Shown: piece after piece, positions 51,314-60,105 of the stretch
Layout of the letters: the number at the start of each line of letters is the position of its first letter
How positions within the stretch are numbered: position 1 is the stretch's first letter
NCBI GenBank assembly: GCA_011525915.1
Contig: WYBM01000058.1
Location: forward strand, 62,001-126,000
From: Ardenticatenaceae bacterium
GTDB taxonomy: Bacteria > Chloroflexota > Anaerolineae > Promineifilales > Promineifilaceae
Reading direction: 5' to 3'
DNA: 64,000 nt
Made by a program: the position numbers and the translations under genes
Notes under the pieces: generated by a model
What the model was told of the DNA's origin: nothing
Databases searched by the model: none
What the model saw: only the letters and a program-made list of their open reading frames with translations

Positions 51314-52399
51314 TTGGGCCATACACAAGCGATTTCACCAGAGATGCGTCAATTGATTCAAGCCATGCCAAAGGCAGAGGTTCATATTCACCTGGAAGGG
51401 GCCATCCAGCCAGCGACGGTATTGACCCTGGCGCGGCAGCATAACCTGTTACACCGGCTGCCCGGGGATGATATCGACACGCTGCGCCGTTGGTTTGCCT
51501 TTACCGGCTTTCCCCACTTTGTGGAAATCTATGTCACCATTCAGGATTTGATTCGCACGGCCGAGGATTTTGCCTTGATCGTCTATGAAAACGGGGCAGA
51601 TATGGCCGCGCAAAATATCCGCTACCGTGAATTGACGGTAACCACATACACACACACCCATCACCAGGATAAAGGGTTGACGATTGATGCTATTTTGCAG
51701 GGGTTGAATGACGGCCGTGACCGGGCCAAACGTGACTTTGGGGTAGAGATGCGCTGGGTGTTTGATGTGCCCCGCCATCTGGGGTTTGCTGCCGACGGCC
51801 GTTACCTGCCCGCCTGCGCCGATGTTGCCCTGGAACACGCCATTTTGGGAATGGACGCGGGCGTGGTAGGTTTTGGCCTGGGTGGTAATGAAGTTGGCGC
51901 GCCGCCAGAGCCGTTTGCGCCTGCCTTTGCCCGGGCGAAAGCTGCCGGGCTGCTTTCTGTGCCTCACGGCGGAGAGACCATGGGGGCGGGCAGTGTCTGG
52001 GGCTGCCTGAATGAGTTACAGGCTGACCGCATCGGGCATGGCGTACGGGCCATCGAAGATGCCGAACTGCTGGCGCTCCTTAAGGAGCGCCAAATTCCCC
52101 TGGAGGTGAACCTTACCAGCAACCGCTGCCTGCACATCTTCCCCAGCCTGGCAGACCATCCCTTCCGCCAGCTGGATGACATGGGGCTGCTGCTGACGGT
52201 AAACAGCGATGACCCACCGTTGTTTAACACCAACCTGGTGCAAGAGTATGAACTATTGGTGGGCGAATTTGGCTATGCTCAGGCTGAGCTGGTGCGCCTG
52301 GCCCGAAATGCCTTTGCCGTAGCGGGCGTGGAAACGGCCGTGAAACAACAGCTCCTGGCCGAGTTTGATGCCTGGGTCAGCCACATGGTCATCATCTAG
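51314..52399 (+). CDS. add: Adenosine deaminase
   Basis: 361 residues. The zinc motif HIHLEGA is at residues 24-30; later come VPHGGETMGAG with the zinc His and catalytic Glu, DRIGHGVRAIED, and VNSDDPPLFNTNL with the zinc Asp pair. Together these are the full active site of the adenosine/adenine deaminase family. It deaminates adenosine to inosine for purine salvage; adenine as substrate is not excluded. The start is TTG at 51314 (AGAGAGACA upstream); an ATG at 51344 is possible. A region with two ACGGCCGT palindromes (51259, 51282) lies before it. Confidence 0.88.
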   Translation: MGHTQAISPEMRQLIQAMPKAEVHIHLEGAIQPATVLTLARQHNLLHRLPGDDIDTLRRWFAFTGFPHFVEIYVTIQDLIRTAEDFALIVYENGADMAAQNIRYRELTVTTYTHTHHQDKGLTIDAILQGLNDGRDRAKRDFGVEMRWVFDVPRHLGFAADGRYLPACADVALEHAILGMDAGVVGFGLGGNEVGAPPEPFAPAFARAKAAGLLSVPHGGETMGAGSVWGCLNELQADRIGHGVRAIEDAELLALLKERQIPLEVNLTSNRCLHIFPSLADHPFRQLDDMGLLLTVNSDDPPLFNTNLVQEYELLVGEFGYAQAELVRLARNAFAVAGVETAVKQQLLAEFDAWVSHMVII

Positions 52400-52442
52400 A
52401 CATGCCGTCTACCCTGGTGACTGTCTCCATTTTCTGATCTGC

Positions 52443-52451
52443 TGTTATAAT
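52443..52451 (+). promoter_or_regulatory. Extended -10 promoter of tyrA, probably leaderless
   Basis: TG-T-TATAAT, with only 8 bases between the box and the ATG at 52460 and no Shine-Dalgarno in the gap. Confidence 0.55.
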
Positions 52452-52459
52452 CCTTTCCC

Positions 52460-53344
52460 ATGCAGGTAGAACGCATTTGCATTGTGGGGTTGGGGCTGAT
52501 AGGCGGTTCGCTGGCGCTGGCCCTGCGGTTGGCGCAGCGCACGGCCGTGGCTGCCTTCCCGCTCCATATGACCATCGTGGACACCAATCCGGATACCCGC
52601 GCCGCCGCTGAACGGCTGGCCGATGTGGTGACGGCTGATCTGGCCGCCGGTGTGGCCGAGGCAGAGTTGGTGATATTGGCGACGCCGGTACGGGTGATTT
52701 TGCGCAGCCTGGAGGCATTGCCAGAGCTGCGGCCGTCTGGCTGCATGATTCTGGATTTGGGCAGCAGCAAAGCGGATATTTGTGCGGTCATGGACAAATT
52801 GCCGACCCCCTTTCAGGCTGTTGGTGGCCATCCTATGGCCGGTAAAGAAGTGGCCGGGTTTGGCGCGGCTACCCCAGACCTGTTTCAAGGGCACACGTTC
52901 ATTTTATGCCGCACAGCCCGCACCACGCCAGCGGTGGAAATGGCTGTGCTGACGCTGATAGCTCATCTCCGGGCCACAGCCCTGTTTTTACCGGCGACGC
53001 TGCATGATGAGATGGTGGCCGCTATCAGCCATCTGCCTTATCTGGTGTCTGCGTCGCTGATGCGTGCAGCGGCCGGCATGGCTGACGAGCGGCTGTGGCC
53101 GGTGAGCGCGTCAGGGTTCCGTGATACCACCCGCATTTCCGGCACGAACCCACAGATGATGCTAGATATTTTACTGACCAACCGGGAAGCGGTGTTAGGC
53201 CAAATTATGGCTTTTCAGGAGCGCTTGACGGCCGTCACACACCTGCTCCAAACTGAAAACGAAGAAGCCCTTTTCCAATGGCTCTGTGAAACCCAGGCCG
53301 AATATCTGACGTACCAGCAGTATAAGCAGTACGGTCGTCAGTAA
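52460..53344 (+). CDS. tyrA: Prephenate dehydrogenase
   Basis: 294 residues. The NAD(P)-binding motif is CIVGLGLIGGSLALAL at residues 7-22. LDLGSSKADIC, VGGHPMAGKEVAGF (catalytic His block) and ISHLPYLVSASL follow, as in TyrA proteins. ASGFRDTTRISGTNP closes the helical domain. It oxidatively decarboxylates prephenate (or dehydrogenates arogenate) in tyrosine synthesis. It lacks chorismate mutase and ACT domains. It is the first gene of a plus-strand run that continues to 58707. The mRNA seems leaderless. Confidence 0.92.
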   Translation: MQVERICIVGLGLIGGSLALALRLAQRTAVAAFPLHMTIVDTNPDTRAAAERLADVVTADLAAGVAEAELVILATPVRVILRSLEALPELRPSGCMILDLGSSKADICAVMDKLPTPFQAVGGHPMAGKEVAGFGAATPDLFQGHTFILCRTARTTPAVEMAVLTLIAHLRATALFLPATLHDEMVAAISHLPYLVSASLMRAAAGMADERLWPVSASGFRDTTRISGTNPQMMLDILLTNREAVLGQIMAFQERLTAVTHLLQTENEEALFQWLCETQAEYLTYQQYKQYGRQ

Positions 53345-53378
53345 TCGGCAGGTGCTCTACAGAAAAAGGATGAAGTTA

Positions 53379-53729
53379 ATGTATCTACTGGTTATGGTTC
53401 TTGATGATGTGTCCCACCTGGGCGATGTTCTTAATGCCTGGACGGAAGCAGGTGTGCCCGGGATTACCATTCTGGAAAGCACAGGCGTGAACCGGGTTTT
53501 GCAGCGCCATATGCCGGAAGCTGCCTTTGCCGGCTTTAGCCAAATCTTTGGCGGTGGCCGGGTAGGGCACCATACCATCTTGTCGGTGATTGGTGACCTG
53601 GCCGTGGCCGAACAAGCCGTGGCCGCTACGGAAAAAGTGGTCGGCGCTCTCAATGAGCCGCATACGGGCATCGTTTTTGCCCTGCCCATTGCCCAGGTGT
53701 GGGGGACGTTGAACAAAGTGGTGGGATAA
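53379..53729 (+). CDS. Small PII-like protein of unknown function
   Basis: About 116 residues. It begins MYLLVMVLDDVSHLGDVLNA and has GVPGITILESTGVNRVL, SVIGDLAVAEQAVAATEKVV and HTGIVFALPIAQVWG. The alternation of strands and helices, the 'ILESTG' turn and the 'TGIVFALPI' strand recall PII-like (ferredoxin-fold) signalling proteins, but the T-loop and nucleotide motifs of true GlnB are not evident. The ATG at 53379 has AAAAAGGA 8 bases upstream. It lies 35 bp after tyrA and 47 bp before an ion exchanger gene; a role in regulating that transporter is possible but unproven. Confidence 0.65.
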   Translation: MYLLVMVLDDVSHLGDVLNAWTEAGVPGITILESTGVNRVLQRHMPEAAFAGFSQIFGGGRVGHHTILSVIGDLAVAEQAVAATEKVVGALNEPHTGIVFALPIAQVWGTLNKVVG

Positions 53730-53775
53730 GGGGGTCAGGCAGAAGCTTGAACATCTGCAGACAAAGGACGTAACT

Positions 53776-54768
53776 ATGGTTTGGGTGCAATTTCTTCTAA
53801 GTGCGGCAGTTGTGGTGGTGGCGGCGCATTATCTGGCCCAGCACGGCGACATTATTGCCGTGCGCACGAAGTTGGGTGGGCTGTTTGTGGGTACGGTTTT
53901 CCTGGCGGGGGCCACGTCGCTGCCAGAAATGTTGGCCTCTGTCAACGCTTTCCAGATCGGGTCACCCAACCTGGCCGCCGGTAACTTTTTTGGCAGCAAT
54001 ATGGTGAATATGGCGCTGCTGGCAATATTAGACCTGATGTATTTCCAGGCGCCCCTGATGCGGCGTATTGCTATTAACCATTCGCTGACGGCCGGGCTGA
54101 CCATTTTGCTCATGTTGATTGCCGTTACCTCGCTGGTGGCGGATATTGATATCGCCATTGGCTGGGTTGGCCTGGACAGCATTATCATTATTGTGGCTTA
54201 TTTCCTGGGGTTGTGGGTGATTCAACAGGGGACACGCGGCTTGCCGGCGGCCGTGGCCCTGGATATTGAACCTGGCCCTACCTTTCCCTCGCTGCGGCGG
54301 GGGATCATTGGCTTTGGTGTGTCGGCCGGGGTATTGGTAGCCGTGGTGCCGCTGTTGGTAGACGCCAGCGCGACCATTGCCGTGATTACTGGTTTGGGGA
54401 CGGGTTTTGTGGGTACGGCGCTGCTGGCACTGGTAACATCGCTGCCGGAGTTAATTGCCGCCCTGGCCGCTATGCGGCTGAATGCCTTTGACCTGGCCGT
54501 TGGCAACCTGTTTGGTTCCAGTGTGTTTAACATGTTTGCCCTGGGTCTGGTGGACTTTGTCTATTTTGACGGCCGTTTCCTGGGTGCCGTTGATCCGAAC
54601 TTTGCCATTGCCGGTTTGTTGGGCTTGTTGCTGACAGCCATGGCGCTTATGGGTACGTTGGCCCGTGTCGAGCGGCGCTTTCTCTTTATTGAATTGGATA
54701 GCGCCGCTATCCTGGTGCTGTACCTGTTGGGGATGTATTTGCTCTTTGTGCGCGGGGTAGGCCTTTAG
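53776..54768 (+). CDS. Sodium/calcium exchanger family (CaCA) antiporter
   Basis: A 330-residue membrane protein with about ten helices in two inverted halves. The two alpha repeats are LAGATSLPEMLASV with GNFFGSNMVNM in the first half, and LALVTSLPELIAAL with GNLFGSSVFNM in the second, carrying the conserved ion-binding Glu in each. It exchanges cations, probably Ca2+ out for Na+ or H+. The length is normal for YrbG-like bacterial members. The next gene starts 18 bp downstream, suggesting an operon. Confidence 0.9.
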   Translation: MVWVQFLLSAAVVVVAAHYLAQHGDIIAVRTKLGGLFVGTVFLAGATSLPEMLASVNAFQIGSPNLAAGNFFGSNMVNMALLAILDLMYFQAPLMRRIAINHSLTAGLTILLMLIAVTSLVADIDIAIGWVGLDSIIIIVAYFLGLWVIQQGTRGLPAAVALDIEPGPTFPSLRRGIIGFGVSAGVLVAVVPLLVDASATIAVITGLGTGFVGTALLALVTSLPELIAALAAMRLNAFDLAVGNLFGSSVFNMFALGLVDFVYFDGRFLGAVDPNFAIAGLLGLLLTAMALMGTLARVERRFLFIELDSAAILVLYLLGMYLLFVRGVGL

Positions 54769-54786
54769 AAAAAAGGAAGAAGTTTT

Positions 54787-55506
54787 ATGAATGTGGCCGT
54801 TAAAGGCCCTGAGGCCTTTGCCGATGTCAGGCGGCTGATTGTCGTGGCGGCGCACCCGGATGACTTGGAAACCTTGGTGGGCGGTACCGTAGCGCAATTA
54901 ACCGGGCGCGGCATCCAGGTATACTCTGTTAACTGCACGTTGGGTGACATTGGCACGCCAGATGCCAGCCAGACGCGGCCGGCATTAGCCAGCACCCGCC
55001 TGGCGGAAACGGGCGAAGCCGCCCGTATTTTAAACCTGGCCCAAACCTTTAACCTGGGCCACCATGATGGTGAGCTGCTGCCTGACCTGACGTTACGTGC
55101 GCAAATCGCCCGCCTCTACCGGCTGACAAAGGCGGATACGCTGTGGACGTTTGATCCCCACTGGACGGGCCAGATTCACCCAGACCACCGGGCGGCCGGG
55201 CAGGCAGCGCTGGATGCCTACATGCCATCTAAGATGCCCTTGTACCATCCGGAGCAGTTGAACGAACCGGGCGTGGGACTGGGCTGCTTAGAGCGGGTGT
55301 TTGTGTTTTCCACAGACCGGAGCCCAGATATTTGGGTAGATGTCACGGCCGTGTACCCTACCAAACTTGCCGCCTCTATGGCCCATAAAAGCCAGTTCCC
55401 TCACGGTGAAGAAAGCCTGGCCTGGATGAAAGAATTAGACCGGCGTCAGGGCCAGGCCATCAACACCCTATATGCCGAGACCTTCAAGCAGATTGACGTG
55501 TGGTAA
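54787..55506 (+). CDS. PIG-L/LmbE family N-deacetylase
   Basis: 239 residues. VVAAHPDDLETLVGGTVA contains the AHPDD zinc/catalytic motif, and IHPDHRAAGQAAL supplies the third zinc ligand. NLGHHDGELLPD lies between. Members deacetylate N-acetylglucosaminyl groups on inositol-linked or other small substrates (PIG-L, MshB, BshB). With inositol-3-phosphate synthase in the same window, a substrate containing GlcNAc-inositol is conceivable, but nothing here proves it. The GT39 gene follows after 35 bp. Confidence 0.85.
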   Translation: MNVAVKGPEAFADVRRLIVVAAHPDDLETLVGGTVAQLTGRGIQVYSVNCTLGDIGTPDASQTRPALASTRLAETGEAARILNLAQTFNLGHHDGELLPDLTLRAQIARLYRLTKADTLWTFDPHWTGQIHPDHRAAGQAALDAYMPSKMPLYHPEQLNEPGVGLGCLERVFVFSTDRSPDIWVDVTAVYPTKLAASMAHKSQFPHGEESLAWMKELDRRQGQAINTLYAETFKQIDVW

Positions 55507-55541
55507 CTTGATCAATCAACCTCCTGGAGGTTGTGCGCCGT

Positions 55542-57821
55542 ATGACAATAACAGCCGTAAACAGCCGTAAACTGCAATGGTGGGAAGCGATAGTGCTAAT
55601 TGTGGGCCTGCTGCTTTTTGCTGCCCAGGCTTTTTTGAGTTCTCCGCGCAAGTCCGCTTCCTTTGATGAGGAATACCATATAGCCGCTGGTTATGCTTAC
55701 CTGAAAACGGGTGACTTCCGCATGAGCCAGAATCACCCGCCGCTGGTGAATGCCCTCAGCGCCCTGCCCTTGCTGTGGCGTGATGATGTGACCCTGCCGC
55801 TGGACCATCCTTCCTGGCAGGGGCGAGATTTTTTTAACTTTGCGCGTGTTTTTCTGTGGGAGGTACAGGACGATCCCCACACCATGCTGGTATGGGCGCG
55901 CTGGCCAGTAATAGGGCTGGGCGTGGTATTGGTGGCTGCCTTGTTTTGGTGGGCGCGACAAATGGCCGGAGCGTGGGCCGGCTGGATCGTGTTGATCCTG
56001 GCGGCTTTTGACCCCAACCTCATCGCCAATTCCCGGCTGGTAACCACCGATCTGGGCATGACCTGCTTCATGCTGCTGACGATATGGCGATTATGGCATT
56101 GGCTGGTACGGCCGTCCCCCCGTAACCTCCTCCTTACCGGCTTTTTTGCGGGGTTGACCTGTGCCGCCAAATACACGGGCCTCATGGTCTGGCCCATGAT
56201 ACTAGCGATTACAGTGATGTGGCGATTAGAGGTGAACGACTGGAAGAAACAGCTCCAATTGCTCATCTCCCACCTGGCCATCATGGGTCTGATCGCCTTT
56301 ACGGTGATATGGGCTGTTTACCGTTTTGATATCAGCCCTTTCCCGGGTACGGCCGTGCCGTTTCCGGCCTCTTTTTACCCCTATAATGTGTGGGACACCT
56401 TTCGGGTCATTGAAGACGAACCGTTGGCCTCTTTTTTACTGGGGCAAACGTCGCGTGGCGGTTGGTGGTATTACTTTCCAGTAACACTGGCGGTTAAGAC
56501 CAGCCTGCCCCTGCTGCTGCTGGCGACGGTGGGCGCATTTGTGGCCATCAAAGAAGGTGGCTGGCGCCGATCGGCCGTTTTGTGGCTGCCGCCGCTGCTC
56601 TTTTTGCTGCTGGCCATGGCCGGGAATATCACCATCGGTTACCGGCATATTTTGCCCGTGGTGCCCTTCCTCATCATGCTGGCGGCACACACAGGTAAAC
56701 TTGATGATGCCTTTCGCCAGGTGAAGTTGGGTGCAGCAGCGACCCGTCAACAACGCACTGGAGGCACTGTTTTTAATACCTTTATCGCGCTCTTACTGGC
56801 GATGCAAATCACCGGCACACTGCGCCTTTTCCCAGATCACGAGGCATTTTTTAATGAACTGGCCGGTGGACCACAAGGTGGCGGGCGCATATTGGCTGAC
56901 TCTAACCTGGATTGGGGGCAGGATTTGATCGCCCTGCGAGACCTGATGGTTGAGATGGGGATTGATGAAGTCTACCTGGCTTACTTTGGCACGGCCGTGC
57001 CAGAAGCCTATGGTCTGCATTACCAGCCCATCCCTGGCTTTTTGCGCTTTACGTCCGGGGCTGAGGTAAATGCTTACAACCCATACACGCCGCTGCCGGG
57101 CTGGTATGCCATTGGTCAGACCAGCCTGCACTTGGGGCTGATGCTGCAAAACAATGACATTTACGCCACCTTTCTTGACCGGCCGCCGGTGGCACAGGCC
57201 GGTTACAGCATCAACCTGTACCGCGTAGATTACCCGGCGGATATGCCCGTGGATAGGGTGGTGGTGACGGGCACGGCCGTATCTGACTTGGCACCGGCCG
57301 CGTTGGGGGTGGTTGACGGCCGTCGCCTCATTACCAAATGGACGGCAAACGAGGCCACGGTTATTATTCCATTTACCGAACCGTTTACAACGCCAGACGA
57401 TTTCCAGCCAGTAGAGGCTGACTTCGCCGGGGTGTTGACGCTAACCGGTTATACCCTGGCCCAAAACGAGAGTCGGCCTGGTGAATCCATAACCCTAACG
57501 CTGTATTGGCAGCGGGGCGCCGCGGATATTCCTCTACCAGCGCCCACGGCCGGCGCACCGTTGGCCGCTTTTGTACACTTGTCTGGGGCAGACCCGGCCC
57601 AGATTGTGGCCCAGTATGATGGCTGGGACACGGCCGTGAGCACCCTGGAACCTGGTGACGTCATTCGCCAGCGTATCATCCTGACGCCGCCACCGGCGTC
57701 GCCTCCGGGCGTCTACTTTCTGCGGGTGGGCCTGTACTCGCCGCAAACCAACCAGCGTTTCCCGCTGGTCGGGCAGGCAGATGATTTTATCATCCTGACA
57801 TCTATCTCTCTTTCGGAGTAA
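55542..57821 (+). CDS. GT39-type membrane glycosyltransferase with C-terminal beta domain
   Basis: About 759 residues. The first half is a polytopic PMT/ArnT-like domain with FDEEYHIAAGYAYLKTGDF (acidic motif in the first loop), NHPPLVNALSALPLL and FDPNLIANSRLVTTDLGM. The middle has SNLDWGQDLIALRDLM, usual in bacterial GT39 proteins of this type. The last ~200 residues form a soluble beta-rich domain (VLTLTGYTLAQNESRPGESI, GVYFLRVGLYSP). It probably transfers sugars from polyprenyl phosphates outside the cell. The ATG at 55542 is taken with CTGGAGG upstream; a GTG at 55533 is closer to it than usual. Confidence 0.8.
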   Translation: MTITAVNSRKLQWWEAIVLIVGLLLFAAQAFLSSPRKSASFDEEYHIAAGYAYLKTGDFRMSQNHPPLVNALSALPLLWRDDVTLPLDHPSWQGRDFFNFARVFLWEVQDDPHTMLVWARWPVIGLGVVLVAALFWWARQMAGAWAGWIVLILAAFDPNLIANSRLVTTDLGMTCFMLLTIWRLWHWLVRPSPRNLLLTGFFAGLTCAAKYTGLMVWPMILAITVMWRLEVNDWKKQLQLLISHLAIMGLIAFTVIWAVYRFDISPFPGTAVPFPASFYPYNVWDTFRVIEDEPLASFLLGQTSRGGWWYYFPVTLAVKTSLPLLLLATVGAFVAIKEGGWRRSAVLWLPPLLFLLLAMAGNITIGYRHILPVVPFLIMLAAHTGKLDDAFRQVKLGAAATRQQRTGGTVFNTFIALLLAMQITGTLRLFPDHEAFFNELAGGPQGGGRILADSNLDWGQDLIALRDLMVEMGIDEVYLAYFGTAVPEAYGLHYQPIPGFLRFTSGAEVNAYNPYTPLPGWYAIGQTSLHLGLMLQNNDIYATFLDRPPVAQAGYSINLYRVDYPADMPVDRVVVTGTAVSDLAPAALGVVDGRRLITKWTANEATVIIPFTEPFTTPDDFQPVEADFAGVLTLTGYTLAQNESRPGESITLTLYWQRGAADIPLPAPTAGAPLAAFVHLSGADPAQIVAQYDGWDTAVSTLEPGDVIRQRIILTPPPASPPGVYFLRVGLYSPQTNQRFPLVGQADDFIILTSISLSE

Positions 57822-57825
57822 CCCT

Positions 57826-58707
57826 ATGGCTGTCAACGGTTATGAGCACTGCTTTATTCAAACCAACCATATCACCTTACATACCGTTCTTGCCGGCCCG
57901 GCGGACGGTCCGCCGGTTATTTTATTGCATGGCTTTCCGGAATTTTGGTTTGGTTGGCGCAAGCAAATCCCTTACCTGGCGCAGCAGGGCTTCCGGGTGA
58001 TTGTGCCTGACCAACGCGGTTATAACCTCAGCGACAAGCCGCGGCCCCTGGCTGCCTACCACCTGGATGAACTGATGAAAGATGTGACGGGGCTCATGGA
58101 TGCCCTGGGCTACCAGGACACCTTCCTGGCGGGGCATGATTGGGGGGCGCTGGTGGGTTGGTGGCTGGCCGTTTGCCAGCCGCAGCGGCTGCGCAAGATG
58201 GCCATCCTTAACGTGCCCTATCCTACAGTGGCCGTGGAAGCGATACGTGCTGGCAATAAGGCACAACGCCGCAAAAGTTGGTATGTGCTGGCTTTTCAAC
58301 TCCCCTGGTTGGCCGAGCGCGGTTTCCAAGGGCAAAATAAAGGGGAGGGACGTAACATTTTGCTGCGTACCAGTCACAAAGGAACGTTTAAGCCTGAAGA
58401 GTTGATTGTCTATGAACATGCCTGGCGCAAGCCGGGAGCCGTGACGGCCATGCTAAACTGGTACCGGGCCAACTTTCGCACTTTTTTGACAATGCCGCAC
58501 CCGCCGCCGGGTTCCATTCAGACGCCAACGTTGATGTTGTGGGGGGAACAGGACCGGGCATTAGGCAAGGAATTAGCGCCGCCGACGATTGAACTATGTG
58601 CCGACGGCCGTCTGCTCTTTTTCCCTGACGCCTCTCACTGGCTGCAACATGACGAGGCGGCGGCGGTGAACCAGCATCTGGCCGCGTTTTTCCAACCAGA
58701 ACGTTAA
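57826..58707 (+). CDS. Alpha/beta hydrolase, epoxide-hydrolase-like
   Basis: 293 residues. ILLHGFPEFWFGWRKQIP holds the HGFPE oxyanion motif of epoxide hydrolases and haloalkane dehalogenases. VIVPDQRGYNLSDKP follows, and the nucleophile is Asp in AGHDWGALVGWW (GHDWGA). The final His is in DASHWLQHDEA. An Asp nucleophile fits epoxide or haloalkane substrates better than esters. It follows the glycosyltransferase after only 4 bp and overlaps the convergent methyltransferase gene by 4 bp. Confidence 0.87.
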   Translation: MAVNGYEHCFIQTNHITLHTVLAGPADGPPVILLHGFPEFWFGWRKQIPYLAQQGFRVIVPDQRGYNLSDKPRPLAAYHLDELMKDVTGLMDALGYQDTFLAGHDWGALVGWWLAVCQPQRLRKMAILNVPYPTVAVEAIRAGNKAQRRKSWYVLAFQLPWLAERGFQGQNKGEGRNILLRTSHKGTFKPEELIVYEHAWRKPGAVTAMLNWYRANFRTFLTMPHPPPGSIQTPTLMLWGEQDRALGKELAPPTIELCADGRLLFFPDASHWLQHDEAAAVNQHLAAFFQPER

Positions 58708-59189
58708 TAGATAAATGGGATCAACTTTCGCACCCGTTTCTGATAGGCGGCATACTCCTCATAACGCTCGGCCAGCCATTGTTCCTCGCGACGGGATTTG
58801 ACATCGAAGAAAGCCAACAACACTAGTGCCAGTAACAAGGTAATGAGGCTGTTGTGTACCAATCCCCAACCAACGGCGCCACTGATGATGCCACTGTAAA
58901 TGGGGTGGCGCACCAGGCGGTAAGCGCCGTGGGCTACCATGTGGGCGTTCTCTTTGGGGCGGGGCACGGCCGTCAAGTTCCCACCCAAACTCAGCACCCC
59001 GACCATAGCCAGCAGCAGGCCGGCGGCGGCTAGAATGAGCCCCAAAATCTGGCTAACAACGTTGTATGGCCAGGGCCAGCCGGCCCACTGCCGCGTCCCA
59101 AAAGGGGCCACAAAAATGACCCCAAATAATACAAACTGCACGATGACGTAACCTTCACCACGTTTCCCGACCCACTTGTCCCATTTCAA
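58704..59189 (-). CDS. Isoprenylcysteine carboxyl methyltransferase (ICMT/PEMT) family membrane protein
   Basis: A 161-residue protein with about four membrane helices. GAYRLVRHPIYSGI is the conserved RHPxY motif, and REEQWLAERYEEYAAYQKRVR is the typical C-terminal SAM-binding region of bacterial ICMT-like proteins. These methylate lipid or prenyl groups, but most bacterial members have no assigned substrate. The gene converges with the hydrolase and stands alone on this strand. Confidence 0.85.
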   Translation of the reverse strand: MKWDKWVGKRGEGYVIVQFVLFGVIFVAPFGTRQWAGWPWPYNVVSQILGLILAAAGLLLAMVGVLSLGGNLTAVPRPKENAHMVAHGAYRLVRHPIYSGIISGAVGWGLVHNSLITLLLALVLLAFFDVKSRREEQWLAERYEEYAAYQKRVRKLIPFIY

Positions 59190-59370
59190 AGCTATATGCT
59201 CCGGTCAAAAAGAGATTGGAAAAGAGCCGTTGCTCACCTTCCGATCTCTGATTGTTATATCACGTTTCTGTGGTGGCCTACAACTGCTGTTGGTTAGGGC
59301 ACACTTCCATTGTAGCTGAATTTTCAGCCTATCACCCCATAAACTGACTGCCGACGAAAACCGGGGCTTC

Positions 59371-59379
59371 TGCTAAAAT
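59371..59379 (+). promoter_or_regulatory. Extended -10 promoter of the lipoprotein gene
   Basis: TG-C-TAAAAT, about 28 bases before the ATG at 59408. No good -35 is visible, as expected for an extended -10 promoter. Confidence 0.5.
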
Positions 59380-59407
59380 AGCGCTTACTATTGTTGCTTT
59401 ATTACTT

Positions 59408-60022
59408 ATGAAACGAAAGTCTGTAGCTCTAGGGTTCATACTATTGTTAGGGCTTACTGGTTGTATGACCAGGAAACCTGCTGCTGAAGGCAGCGGTCTG
59501 CATCAAACGGGTGAAGGTACGCTGCCTCTTACACCATGGGCCCCACCTGATTTGCCAGGACATTGTCCCCATTATCCGCTGGGTGGTTTTTATGATGTCT
59601 GGCGTAATGAACAAGTTTTCCCGCAGATCGGCTGTGCACTTCAACCGGCCGTAGTTGTCCGCGGCACGGAAGCGTATCTGGACTGTATGCATGCCCTCTG
59701 GTTACAAGAACAACAGTTATTTGTAGCGCTTGCTTACACCAGCGCCGGGTATGATTGGCAGTTTGTAGATGATGCCTCTGGCATTCCACCGGAGGCACCC
59801 CTGATGGAAGCGCCTGTGCCTCGTGAAGGGCTGACGTTTCCAGCGAACGGCCGTCACGCCTGGCTGGCTGCGGCGGTCACCAACCCTTCTTGTGACGGCC
59901 GTGCCCAATCAAGCGAAACAACGTTTGTAGGGCAAATGCAGCAGTTTGAGAATGGCTGGTTGTTGTGGAATGGTCAGGTGGCATTTGTTCTATTGAATGG
60001 TGGCGCGTATCTCATGTTTTAA
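59408..60022 (+). CDS. Putative lipoprotein, unknown function
   Basis: 204 residues beginning MKRKSVALGFILLLGLTGC, a lipoprotein signal with the lipobox Cys at residue 19. The mature part has several Cys and Trp residues (PGHCPHYPLGGFYDVW, DCMHALWLQEQQL) and no domain I recognise. It probably sits on the outer face of the membrane. It has its own extended -10 promoter and is followed after 83 bp by the KDPG aldolase gene. Confidence 0.65.
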   Translation: MKRKSVALGFILLLGLTGCMTRKPAAEGSGLHQTGEGTLPLTPWAPPDLPGHCPHYPLGGFYDVWRNEQVFPQIGCALQPAVVVRGTEAYLDCMHALWLQEQQLFVALAYTSAGYDWQFVDDASGIPPEAPLMEAPVPREGLTFPANGRHAWLAAAVTNPSCDGRAQSSETTFVGQMQQFENGWLLWNGQVAFVLLNGGAYLMF

Positions 60023-60105
60023 ATCACTCGAGGGCAAAAAGACCGTCACCTCTAAGCAAATGATGCCTCATCATCATAAATGAGCCTCAGATCTAAGGAA
60101 CGGAG

